From the NCBI GenBank assembly GCA_037445245.1, contig JBBIKU010000014.1, positions 1 to 24,342 on the forward strand: a DNA stretch of 24,342 bases. Reading direction: 5' to 3'. Positions 1 through 6,681 of this stretch are shown here, piece by piece (the stretch's first letter is position 1; the number at the start of each line of letters is the position of its first letter). Under the pieces are notes generated by a model, which was not told the origin of the DNA, did not search any database, and saw only the letters and a list, made by a program, of their open reading frames with translations. The DNA comes from JBBIKU01 sp037445245 (lineage in GTDB: Bacteria > Chloroflexota > Anaerolineae > Anaerolineales > Anaerolineaceae). Both the position numbers and the translations under genes were made by a program.

Positions 1-186
1 CAAGCCACCCGCCACCAACGGCAGAAAAAAACTGCCCATGAACGGGCTGCCGTAGCCGTCGACTTCGCCGCGAGCATCCCAATGAATTGCCACCCGATCT
101 CCCAGGCGGGGGTAAACGAAGCTCGCCGCAGCCAGTGAAACCGCCAGCAGAACCAGGATCACGATCAGGGTCGTCCGCGTGTTCAT
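1..186 (-). CDS. DUF1648 / SdpI-like membrane protein, 3' part missing
   Basis: The frame reads leftward from an ATG at 186 and runs off the window after 62 residues, so only the N-terminus is present. Residues 5-22 form a hydrophobic helix. A short extracytoplasmic segment follows with the signature IHWDARGEVDGYGS, which matches the DUF1648 pattern (P/A-x-H-W/F-x-x-x-G-x-x-D-G-x-G/W-S), and a second hydrophobic stretch then begins. DUF1648 proteins are small multi-spanning membrane proteins, some related to the SdpI immunity protein. The ATG lies one base after the stop of the GntR regulator, so the two are almost certainly co-transcribed and translationally coupled. This pairing of a YtrA/YhcF-type repressor with a DUF1648 protein suggests that the regulator controls its own membrane partner. 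The actual ligand or toxin, if any, cannot be told. Confidence 0.72.
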   Translation of the reverse strand, partial: MNTRTTLIVILVLLAVSLAAASFVYPRLGDRVAIHWDARGEVDGYGSPFMGSFFLPLVAGGL

Positions 187-187
187 T

Positions 188-646
188 TCAATCCTCGCTT
201 TCTGAGCCATGTATCGCTTCCGCGCTTTCATCGAACGCCTCGCCATCCCGCCAGGATTTGAGCCGGCGCCGCAGGGCTGTCGAAATCTGGGACGAGCTGT
301 AACCCTGGTGGCGCGCCTCTGCCAGGTAACGCCGGGTAAGGACATCCAGCGCTTGGCGGTGCAAGGGATGACGGGCGTCCGCAGCGGGCGGGGCGAGGAT
401 ATAGGTGCCACGTCCGTGTTGGGTCGAGAGCCAGCCCGCCTCGTCCAGCAGGCGGTATGCCCGCGCCACAGTGTTGAAGTTGACGCGCAGATCAGCGGCA
501 AGCTGCCGGACGGTAGGGAGTTGATCGCCTGGCTGCAGGGCGCCACCGCGCACCTGTTGCTGCACCTGCTCTACGATCTGAGCGTAGATCGGCAAACCCG
601 AGCGAAAATTTAATCGGATGTCGATCGGCTTCAAATCCGTTCCCAA
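188..646 (-). CDS. GntR family transcriptional regulator, YtrA/YhcF-type
   Basis: This 152-residue protein has the short GntR architecture. An N-terminal winged helix-turn-helix spans about residues 12-80 (LPIYAQIVEQV, then GDQLPTVRQLAADLRVNFNT, then GWLSTQHGRGTYI). It is followed by a short helical tail of about 70 residues instead of a large ligand-binding domain. That is the YtrA/YhcF subfamily, whose members usually repress a neighbouring membrane-protein operon. No ATG is available; the frame opens with TTG at 646, and a second TTG at 634 sits just after a GGGAACGG stretch and is an equally possible start. A strong promoter and a tandem octamer array lie immediately upstream, so autoregulation is likely (inference). 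It is the first gene of a two-gene operon with the DUF1648 protein. Confidence 0.88.
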   Translation of the reverse strand: MGTDLKPIDIRLNFRSGLPIYAQIVEQVQQQVRGGALQPGDQLPTVRQLAADLRVNFNTVARAYRLLDEAGWLSTQHGRGTYILAPPAADARHPLHRQALDVLTRRYLAEARHQGYSSSQISTALRRRLKSWRDGEAFDESAEAIHGSESED

Positions 647-647
647 T

Positions 648-679
648 ATTGTATCATTGTATTATTGTCGCATTGTATA
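648..679 (-). repeat. Four tandem octamers over the GntR promoter, probable operator
   Basis: Read on the plus strand, positions 648, 656, 664 and 672 each begin an 8-base unit ATTGTNNN (tails ATC, ATT, CGC, ATA). The fourth unit contains the -10 box and the other three cover the predicted start site up to the TTG codon. An 8-base spacing is less than one helical turn, so this is not a classic inverted-repeat GntR operator. The placement still suggests binding by the product of the adjacent gene. Confidence 0.55.
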
Positions 680-700
680 TTATGGTCGCTGAAATGTCAA
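672..700 (-). promoter_or_regulatory. Sigma-70-type promoter of the GntR operon
   Basis: On the minus strand a perfect TTGACA (700-695) is followed after exactly 17 bases by TACAAT (677-672). Transcription would start near 665, inside the octamer array, giving a 5' leader of only about 20-30 bases. Confidence 0.75.
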
Positions 701-766
701 GGGCTGCGCCCATCTTTCCGGCACAGCCCCTGCATCACTGCTGCATGATCCGGCTTAGCGCTGCCA

Positions 767-1405
767 TCAGGCAAAGCGTTGTTCCTTCCAGGCGTCCGCT
801 TCATTGTGATAGCCGGCTTGCTCCCAGAAGCCGGGCTGGTCCTGGCTAAGGAATTCCAGCCCACGCAGCCATTTGGCGCCTTTCCAGAAATAGGGCGTCA
901 TCAATTCGCTGCGTCCTGGGATTGCCCCCACCACACCCCGCAATGGATAGCCGTGCTCAGGAGAAAGCGGCTGCCCGTCGTAGTGAGTCGCCAGCAAAAA
1001 ATTATCCGCCAGCACCACTTCCAGCGGCAAATTGGTGGTGTAGCCGTGTTCGGCGTGCTGCAGAACAAAGCGGGCGCTCGGCAGCGGCTTGATTAACTCC
1101 ATCTCAACCAGCTTACGCACCGAAACGCCCTCCCACACCGTGTCGAACTTGCTCCAAGTGGTGACGCAATGGATGTCCATCTCCAAGCGGGTGCGCGGCA
1201 GGCGGTTGAACTCGTCCCAGGACAGACGCAACGCCTGTTCGACCTCACCCCACACCCGAAAGTCCCACTGCTGGGGATCAAAGGACGGCACCATCCCGTA
1301 ATGCAACACCGGAAAACGATTAGAAAGCAACTGCCCGGGCGGAAGACGCCCCTGACGGCGCATTTGCTCCTCATCCGATTTACGGCGGTTAACTGGATCT
1401 AACAT
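767..1405 (-). CDS. Sulfite-oxidase-like molybdopterin oxidoreductase (YuiH-type)
   Basis: This 212-residue protein is a stand-alone molybdopterin-binding domain of the sulfite oxidase superfamily. The key cysteine that would ligate molybdenum is C80 in MDIHCVTTWSKFD. Other family landmarks are the WxxF-type strand WDFRVWGEV near residue 47, HAEHGYTTNLPLE, the cofactor-contact region GYPLRGVVGAIPGRS, and the C-terminal KGAKWLRGLEFL. There is no Tat or Sec signal peptide and no heme or dimerisation domain, so it is probably cytoplasmic, like Bacillus YuiH-type proteins, and not a true periplasmic sulfite dehydrogenase or MsrP. The substrate is unknown. The ATG is preceded by a strong AGGAGG site, and no partner subunit is adjacent. 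Confidence 0.88.
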   Translation of the reverse strand: MLDPVNRRKSDEEQMRRQGRLPPGQLLSNRFPVLHYGMVPSFDPQQWDFRVWGEVEQALRLSWDEFNRLPRTRLEMDIHCVTTWSKFDTVWEGVSVRKLVEMELIKPLPSARFVLQHAEHGYTTNLPLEVVLADNFLLATHYDGQPLSPEHGYPLRGVVGAIPGRSELMTPYFWKGAKWLRGLEFLSQDQPGFWEQAGYHNEADAWKEQRFA

Positions 1406-1425
1406 ACCCTTTACCTCCTGCTGCG

Positions 1426-1453
1426 ATTATACCGCCGCCAGCTTGCCTCGACA
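1426..1453 (-). promoter_or_regulatory. Possible promoter of the molybdoenzyme gene
   Basis: On the minus strand a perfect TATAAT (1431-1426) lies just upstream of the AGGAGG ribosome site. The best -35 is a poor TGTCGA (1453-1448) at 16 bases. The -10 box is convincing and the -35 is not. The leader would be about 20 bases. Confidence 0.4.
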
Positions 1454-1598
1454 TTCTTCCAGCCGGGCAGCATCCCAGCCTCACGGACGATTTTTTTAAT
1501 TCTTTGCCGCTATACCCAGCCCATGCCGAGCGCGGCTGGAAAATCAGCGCCTCATATGTTCGATTTATGTGGATTATGCGGCTAAAGCAGCGCAAACA

Positions 1599-1628
1599 TT
1601 GACAAACACTATGACAACTTTATATAAT
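1599..1628 (+). promoter_or_regulatory. Strong promoter of the DUF62-ECF operon
   Basis: A perfect TTGACA at 1599-1604 is followed after 18 bases by a perfect TATAAT at 1623-1628. Transcription would begin near 1635, leaving a leader of roughly 220 bases before the first gene. That is long enough to hold a cis-acting RNA. Confidence 0.78.
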
Positions 1629-1664
1629 GAAAAGAGTCAATTTTTGGAAAATGATCAAAAGAAT

Positions 1665-1715
1665 GCATCCGGCATGATCGTCCTGCCGATAAAGCCGGGC
1701 AGCTATCGAGGATGC
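1665..1715 (+). promoter_or_regulatory. Candidate structured 5' leader, class not recognised
   Basis: GCATCC (1665-1670) can pair with GGATGC (1710-1715) and enclose two smaller hairpins: GGCA/TGCC (1671-1674 with 1684-1687), and either GATA/TATC (1688-1691 with 1704-1707) or CTGCC/GGCAG (1683-1687 with 1698-1702). The last two pairings are mutually exclusive, as expected of a switch. I could not match it to the TPP, cobalamin, SAM, SAH, c-di-GMP, fluoride or guanidine consensus. It lies in the leader of an operon for SAM cleavage and ECF uptake, so a ligand-sensing role is attractive but unproven. Confidence 0.3.
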
Positions 1716-1856
1716 GGCGCGAATACTTGCTGTTGGGACGGCGACCGGCAGGGCGGTGTTTCAGCGAATCTGGACGACAGGTCAATTCTAAATCCATGAT
1801 CATGTTACCGACTGAACCTTGACATCAGGTTGATTGCTAGCAGGGATGGAGAACTT

Positions 1857-2654
1857 ATGATGAAGTTTATTGCTTTGCTCACCGATTTTGGTTTACGCGA
1901 CGGATATCCGGGTGTGATGAAAGGGGTCATACTGGGCATCGCGCCTGATGCCCAAATCGCCGACATCAGTCACAACATTGCACCGCAAAATGTATTGGAA
2001 GGCGCCCTGGCGCTGGCGCGGGTGGCGCCTTTTTTTCCGCAGAACACGATTTTCGTGGGCGTGGTCGATCCCGGCGTGGGCACTTCCCGCCGCCCGATTG
2101 CCGCCCGGCTGGGGAGGCAATTCTTCGTCGGTCCGGACAACGGACTTTGCAGCGTGTTGAGGGAGCGGGTCGAAAAACAGGGACAAACGGTTCACTTCGT
2201 CCACCTCGACCAGCCCCGCTACTGGCTGCCCGAGATCAGCAATGTCTTTCATGGACGGGATATTTTTTCACCGGTGGCAGCCCATCTAGCCAACGGCATC
2301 CCCCTCGAACAGGTCGGTTCACCGATCCATGACCCGATCCAACTGGAACTACCCGCGGTGCAACAACTCCCCAACGGCTGGCGGGGAGAGGTGATTATGG
2401 TCGATCACTTCGGCAACCTGGCGACCAACCTGCAACGGGAACAGGTGGATACCGTCGCCAATCCCCTGGTGCGAATTGCCGGCGTCGAAATACAAGGGCT
2501 GGTGCGCACCTTTGGTGAACGTCCTGCCGGCGAGTTGATCGCCCTGATCGGCACCCAGAATGACTTGGTAATCTCGGTGGTCAACGGCGACGCCGCCCGG
2601 CAATTGAACGCCGGCGTGGGCGAAAAAGTAGAGATCGTTGCGGGCGAATCATGA
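1857..2654 (+). CDS. S-adenosylmethionine hydroxide adenosyltransferase (DUF62), copy 1
   Basis: This 265-residue protein belongs to the DUF62 (SAM_adeno_trans) family, relatives of the fluorinase and chlorinase that instead use water to split SAM into adenosine and methionine. The N-terminal TDFG (residues 9-12) and the catalytic triad are intact: D71 in VDPGVG, R78 seven residues later, and H132 in VFHGRD, matching the Asp-Arg-His triad known for the archaeal hydrolase. The C-terminal domain carries DHFGNLATN and RTFGERPAGELIALIGT. I chose the ATG at 1857 (followed at once by a second ATG at 1860) because GGATGGAG lies five bases upstream; the longer frame from 1830 lacks a site and adds residues atypical of the family. 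It is the first gene of the operon and overlaps copy 2 by four bases. Confidence 0.92.
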   Translation: MMKFIALLTDFGLRDGYPGVMKGVILGIAPDAQIADISHNIAPQNVLEGALALARVAPFFPQNTIFVGVVDPGVGTSRRPIAARLGRQFFVGPDNGLCSVLRERVEKQGQTVHFVHLDQPRYWLPEISNVFHGRDIFSPVAAHLANGIPLEQVGSPIHDPIQLELPAVQQLPNGWRGEVIMVDHFGNLATNLQREQVDTVANPLVRIAGVEIQGLVRTFGERPAGELIALIGTQNDLVISVVNGDAARQLNAGVGEKVEIVAGES

Positions 2655-3451
2655 ACATCGTTTCGCTTTCGAGTGACTTCGCCAGCGGCGATTTTGAGAT
2701 CGGCGCCCTGGCGGGGGTGATCTGGCGCATTGCGCCCTTTGCCCGCCTGGTGCACCTGACGCACGACATCGAGCGGCACAACGTGCGCCAGGCAGCATTG
2801 ATGCTGGATCGCTGTGTTCCCTACTTCCCGGAGGGCAGCATACATGTGGTGGTGGTCGATCCCGGGGTGGGCACCCAACGTCGACCGCTCGCCGCCCGCT
2901 TAGGGAGGCAATTCTTCGTCGGTCCGGATAACGGCATCTTGACCTGCCTGTACCACAACACCCGTTCCGCCGGGAAAACGATTAAGATCGTGCACGCCAA
3001 CCGTCGAGAATACTGGCTGCCGGAAGTGAGCAACATCTTTCACGGGCGGGATGTGTTCGCACCGCTGGTGGGGCATCTCGCCGCCGGGGTGGCGTTGGAG
3101 GATCTGGGTGAAGCCATCGACAACCCAGTGCTGCTGCAATGGTCGGCCCCGGAGGCAATCGAAGGCGGCTGGCGCGGGGAGGTGGTGGATGTCGACCATT
3201 TCGGCAATCTGGCAACGAACATCCACAAGCGCCATCTGCAGGGGATGCAAGTACGGCAGGTTCAGGTTGCCGGCTGGCACGTTGATGGGATGGTTCGCAC
3301 CTTTGGCGACCGCCCGGCGGGCGAACTGGTGGCGCTAATCGACAGCTCCAATGAGTTGGGCATCTGCGTGGTGAACGGCAATGCTCAGCAAACAACCGGG
3401 GCGCAGGTGGGAGACGAGGTGGTCGTCTTGACCGAACCCAATGGCGAATAA
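2651..3451 (+). CDS. S-adenosylmethionine hydroxide adenosyltransferase (DUF62), copy 2
   Basis: This 266-residue paralogue is encoded directly after copy 1 with an ATGA overlap. The catalytic triad is retained (D70, R77, H131), as are the blocks LGRQFFVGPDNG, YWLPEVSNIFHGRD, VDHFGNLATN and RTFGDRPAGELVALI. The N-terminal motif has drifted from TDFGLRDGY to SDFASGDFE, and the Lys of the usual MKG has become Ala in ALAG, so substrate binding or partner choice may differ. The two proteins might form mixed oligomers, since family active sites lie between subunits (family knowledge plus inference). The 3' end overlaps the start of the EcfA gene by 11 bases, which ties hydrolase and transporter expression together. 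Confidence 0.92.
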   Translation: MNIVSLSSDFASGDFEIGALAGVIWRIAPFARLVHLTHDIERHNVRQAALMLDRCVPYFPEGSIHVVVVDPGVGTQRRPLAARLGRQFFVGPDNGILTCLYHNTRSAGKTIKIVHANRREYWLPEVSNIFHGRDVFAPLVGHLAAGVALEDLGEAIDNPVLLQWSAPEAIEGGWRGEVVDVDHFGNLATNIHKRHLQGMQVRQVQVAGWHVDGMVRTFGDRPAGELVALIDSSNELGICVVNGNAQQTTGAQVGDEVVVLTEPNGE

Positions 3452-5075
3452 AGATACCCTGACGGCTGAAATCCCCCTGGTCATCGAGAATCTCTCATTC
3501 CGCTACCAGCGGCGTAGTCAAGCCGCGCTGGAGGATATTTCGCTCACGCTGGAGGCGGCCAAGATTTTATTGGTCGCCGGCGCTTCCGGGTGCGGCAAGA
3601 CCACCCTGATGCGCTGCATCAACGGGCTGATCCCGCGCACCTATCGCGGCGAAATGCGGGGCAGCATCCGCGTCTTCGGCACGCCGGTGAACAAAATGAG
3701 CATGGCAGATCTCTCGCAGCAAGTAGGTACCCTGCTGCAAGATCCCGAACGGCAGATCGTCGGCAGCTACGTAATCAACGAGGTGGCATTCGGGCTGGAG
3801 AATCTGGGGTTGCCCGGCGAAGAGATCATCACAGGCGTGAATGAAATCCTGGACTACCTGCGCATTGCCCATCTGCGCGAGCGAGAGACTTTCAATATCT
3901 CCGGCGGTGAAAAACAGAAGGTGGCACTGGCGGGGGTGCTGGCAATGAAGCCGCGCATCCTGCTGCTGGACGAACCGCTGGCGAGTCTGGATCCGGCTTC
4001 GGCGCGCGAGGCGTTGCGCATGTTCCGGCAACTGGCGGACGACGGCATCGCCATCATGCTGGTTGAACACCGGGTGGAAGACGCTCTGTCCATTCACCCT
4101 GACGAGGTGCTCTATTTGGAGGATGGACGTTGTGCATACCTCGGTGACAGCCAGGGCTTAATGTCAGTGGTGAACTACCGCAGCGTGAAACTACCGGCGG
4201 AGGTGGTGCTGCAGCGCGCCCATGGCGATGACCCGCCACCCGCCTTTCACCCTGCCCTGCCACCACCGCAGGATGCGCCGCTGGTGCGCTTCGAGCAGGT
4301 TTCCTTCCGCTACCGCCCCGAAATGCCGCTGGTGCTGCACGAGATGTCGTTCGATATTCATCAAGGGGATGTGATCGCCATTCTCGGACCCAACGGCGCC
4401 GGAAAAACCACGCTGGTGAAGCACGCCTTGGGATTGCTCAAGCCCACTTCGGGCAGGGTGCTACTGGAAGGGCACGACACCCGGCAGACGACAGTGGCCC
4501 AAGCGGCACACACCATCGGTTACGTCTTCCAGAGCCCGAGTCAGATGCTGTTCGCCCCCACGGTCGCCGAAGAACTGGCGTTTGGACCGCAAAACCTGGA
4601 TCACCCGCCGGAGGAGATCAGGAAGAACGTTGAGTGGGCGATCCGCACCGTTCATCTCGAATCTGAAATGGAGACGCCGCCGCTGGCGCTGTCGTTCGGT
4701 CAACAAAAGCGGGTCAGTATTGCGGCGGTGCTGGCAATGCGCTCGCGTATCTTGATGATGGATGAACCGACGGCGGGGCAGGATTACTGGAATTACATGG
4801 CATTCATGGATTCGATCCTGCAAATGCCGGGCTTTGACTCGGTTCTGTTCATTACCCACGATCTTGATCTGGCGGTGATTTACGCCAACCGCGTTCTGCT
4901 GATGGACGACGGCAGACTGGTCGCCGACGGCGCGCCGCAGGAGGTGTTGGCGGATGAAGAGCGGCTGGTAAAAAGCCGCGTGCTGCCCACCTCGCTGCTG
5001 AAGCTAAACCTGGAGTACCTGGGGCAAACCGGTCGTTTTCTGCGCGCCGATGCACTGGCGCATGTCGTTTCGTGA
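3441..5075 (+). CDS. ECF transporter energy-coupling ATPase, fused EcfA-EcfA' (YkoD-like)
   Basis: Two complete ABC ATPase domains are joined in one 544-residue chain. Domain 1 has Walker A GASGCGKTT (47-55), Q-loop LLQDPERQ, signature ISGGEKQ (153-159), Walker B ILLLDEP (173-179) and an H-loop EHR. Domain 2 has Walker A GPNGAGKTT (316-324), Q-loop FQSPSQM, signature LSFGQQ (417-422), Walker B ILMMDEP and THD. The linker around 262-280 is proline-rich. The architecture matches the double ATPase of YkoD-type ECF systems, in which one polypeptide replaces the EcfA1/EcfA2 pair. The second signature has Phe in place of the first Gly. The protein would sit on the inner membrane face with the EcfT and S component encoded downstream. 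Confidence 0.93.
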   Translation: MANKDTLTAEIPLVIENLSFRYQRRSQAALEDISLTLEAAKILLVAGASGCGKTTLMRCINGLIPRTYRGEMRGSIRVFGTPVNKMSMADLSQQVGTLLQDPERQIVGSYVINEVAFGLENLGLPGEEIITGVNEILDYLRIAHLRERETFNISGGEKQKVALAGVLAMKPRILLLDEPLASLDPASAREALRMFRQLADDGIAIMLVEHRVEDALSIHPDEVLYLEDGRCAYLGDSQGLMSVVNYRSVKLPAEVVLQRAHGDDPPPAFHPALPPPQDAPLVRFEQVSFRYRPEMPLVLHEMSFDIHQGDVIAILGPNGAGKTTLVKHALGLLKPTSGRVLLEGHDTRQTTVAQAAHTIGYVFQSPSQMLFAPTVAEELAFGPQNLDHPPEEIRKNVEWAIRTVHLESEMETPPLALSFGQQKRVSIAAVLAMRSRILMMDEPTAGQDYWNYMAFMDSILQMPGFDSVLFITHDLDLAVIYANRVLLMDDGRLVADGAPQEVLADEERLVKSRVLPTSLLKLNLEYLGQTGRFLRADALAHVVS

Positions 5076-5192
5076 GGGAACAATCGAAGGAGGTGGTGGG
5101 GCTATCGAAACCAAACATCATCCGACGGGTTTTTACTATTGACAATCTTATTTTTCATCCAAATTCATTAGCAAGGAAAGGAGTTTTGAACA

Positions 5193-5741
5193 ATGGAAAA
5201 GAAATCGCTTTGGGCTTTCGGAACGCGGGAGGTTGTCTTCGCCGCCATCGGCGCCGCCCTCTACGGTGTGCTCTCCTTCGCCACCAACTGGGCGCAGATT
5301 CCGGCAGCGGGCAACGTAGCCATCCGCCCGGCGGTCGTCATTCCGCTCTTCTTTGGGATTGCCTTCGGTCCTTGGGTCGGTTTGATCACGGGCTTCCTCG
5401 GCAACGTGTTGGGCGACCTGCTCTCCGGTTATGGCTTCTGGCTGTGGTGGTCGCTTGGCAACGGCGTGATGGGCTTCGTCACCGGTTTGATCGCCGGCGG
5501 GATGACCACTTTCAAGAGTGGGGCAGAAATCCTCAAGGCTGAGATCATGGTGGTGGTGGGCGTCGCAGCCGGGATGTTCCTGGCTTCGGTGTCTGAGATC
5601 TTCGTCTCAGGCGTGACCTTCGCCACCACGCTCAGTATCAATTTTCTGCCGGCGTTCATCTCGAACATCGTCAACGGCTTGATTCTGACGCCAATTTTGA
5701 TGGTGGCATACGCCGCCGTATCTGCCCGGGCGGGTAGATAG
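5193..5741 (+). CDS. ECF transporter S component, substrate unknown
   Basis: This 182-residue, very hydrophobic protein has about six membrane segments. The family hallmark is IRPAVVIPLFFGIAFGPW followed by a G-rich turn GLITGFLGNVLGDLLSGYG (residues about 47-85), as in the riboflavin-transporter-like S-component superfamily. Alanine/glycine packing motifs near the N-terminus (AAIGAALYG) are where S components contact EcfT. A clear AAAGGAG precedes the ATG. A TTGACA at 5139-5144 in the 117-base gap could support an internal promoter, but no good -10 follows. The substrate cannot be read from the sequence. Because the operon opens with SAM-splitting enzymes, SAM, a nucleoside or methionine are reasonable guesses. 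A vitamin precursor is the alternative. Confidence 0.88.
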   Translation: MEKKSLWAFGTREVVFAAIGAALYGVLSFATNWAQIPAAGNVAIRPAVVIPLFFGIAFGPWVGLITGFLGNVLGDLLSGYGFWLWWSLGNGVMGFVTGLIAGGMTTFKSGAEILKAEIMVVVGVAAGMFLASVSEIFVSGVTFATTLSINFLPAFISNIVNGLILTPILMVAYAAVSARAGR

Positions 5742-5751
5742 CAACTGCGCG

Positions 5752-5788
5752 CCGCCCCCTCTCCGCGCCGATACGGAGAGGGCGGCGG
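5752..5788 (+). repeat. Intergenic hairpin between S-component and EcfT genes
   Basis: CCCTCTCCG (5757-5765) pairs perfectly with CGGAGAGGG (5774-5782) around an eight-base loop. After a one-base bulge (5783), CCGCC (5752-5756) pairs with GGCGG (5784-5788). No T-run follows, so it is not an intrinsic terminator. It may attenuate, or protect the upstream mRNA and adjust the EcfT level. Confidence 0.6.
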
Positions 5789-5804
5789 CATTCGAGTCGC
5801 ACCC

Positions 5805-6674
5805 ATGCTGGTCAGTTTCAGTTATCGCCAACGCGGCAGCGTGATCGAAAGGCTGGATGCGCGCGCCCGCTGGATTTTTTCGATTCTGCTGCTGTTCACA
5901 ATCGTCATCTTCTGGGACATTCGTTTTCTGCTCTTCTTTCTGGCGCTGGGTCTGGGACAATACTTCGCTGCCCAGCTTACCTGGAGCGAAACCCGGCGCG
6001 CCTGGACCTTCATCCTGGTCTTGATGACGCTGATGGTGGTAGTGAACACCCTGATCACCGGCAGCGGGACGATCGCATCCGTCGCCGACGATGGCTACCC
6101 AGTGTGGCAGTTCAACACGCGCCTGCCGCTCTTCGGTTGGCAGATCAATTTCGCCCTGACCGCCGAGCGGCTGTGGTTTGCGCTGACGCAATATGTGCGG
6201 GTGATTGCCATTTCAGCCCTGTTCATCGTGGTGCCATTCACTATGAACCCGCGCAGCTATGGGGCGACCTTCCGCGGCATGGGGCTGGGTGACCGTCTGG
6301 CGTTCTCGTTCGACCTTGCCTTTCGTTTCGTGCCCACACTGGCGCGGGATTTCAGCATCACACTGGATGCGCAGCGCGCCCGCGGCTACGAAGTTGAACG
6401 GGTCAAAGGAGGCATTATTGCCCAAATCCGGCGCGTGGCGCCGCTGCTGGTACCGGTGACGATGAACGCTATCATCGGCGGTGAGGACATCATCAACGCC
6501 ATGGACCTACGCTGTTTCGGGTTGCGCAAGCGCACCTGGATCGAGGCACTTTCCTATCACTGGTATGATTACGTCTGGATCGGCTTTGCCGTCTTCTTGT
6601 TCGTCGGCTCACTGGTGCTACGATATGTCTATCAGATCGGCGATTTCTGGATTCCCCCCGGTCTGATCCCCTGA
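5805..6674 (+). CDS. ecfT: ECF transporter transmembrane component EcfT
   Basis: This 289-residue membrane protein of the CbiQ/EcfT family would form the scaffold that couples the fused ATPase to the S component. It starts with the family-typical RLDARARWIFSILLL segment and has helices near 25-60, 70-95 and 125-150. The cytoplasmic coupling region carries QRARGYEVERVKGG and then INAMDLRCFGLRKRTW. These correspond to the two Ala-Arg-Gly-type coupling motifs; the second is degenerate (R-x-F-G), a common variant. A final helix lies near 264-283. The ribosome site upstream of the ATG is weak. It is the last gene of the operon and ends eight bases before the convergent phosphorylase gene. Confidence 0.9.
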   Translation: MLVSFSYRQRGSVIERLDARARWIFSILLLFTIVIFWDIRFLLFFLALGLGQYFAAQLTWSETRRAWTFILVLMTLMVVVNTLITGSGTIASVADDGYPVWQFNTRLPLFGWQINFALTAERLWFALTQYVRVIAISALFIVVPFTMNPRSYGATFRGMGLGDRLAFSFDLAFRFVPTLARDFSITLDAQRARGYEVERVKGGIIAQIRRVAPLLVPVTMNAIIGGEDIINAMDLRCFGLRKRTWIEALSYHWYDYVWIGFAVFLFVGSLVLRYVYQIGDFWIPPGLIP

Positions 6675-6681
6675 TCCATTC

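Larger units (their letters stand above)
1406..1856. other. Intergenic region between divergent transcription units
   Basis: About 450 bases separate the start of the molybdoenzyme gene from the start of the DUF62/ECF operon. The left third holds the putative -10 box for the minus-strand gene. The right half holds a near-consensus plus-strand promoter at 1599-1628 and a long leader with possible secondary structure at 1665-1715. Short open frames across this area have no recognisable protein features and no ribosome sites, and I do not regard them as genes. Confidence 0.7.

Noticed and set aside
630..640. TTCAAATCC resembling a tRNA T-loop
   Set aside because: No acceptor, anticodon or D-arm can be drawn around it, and it lies inside the GntR coding frame.
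1665..1790. TPP, cobalamin or SAM riboswitch before the ECF operon
   Set aside because: The GATAAAGCCGGGCAGC stretch faintly recalls the SAM-I or guanidine core, but the surrounding helices and invariant bases of each class are missing. Only a generic structured leader is claimed.
1569..1799. Plus-strand open frame in the intergenic region
   Set aside because: It spans the promoter, has no ribosome site and gives low-complexity, family-less protein. It is likely leader RNA.
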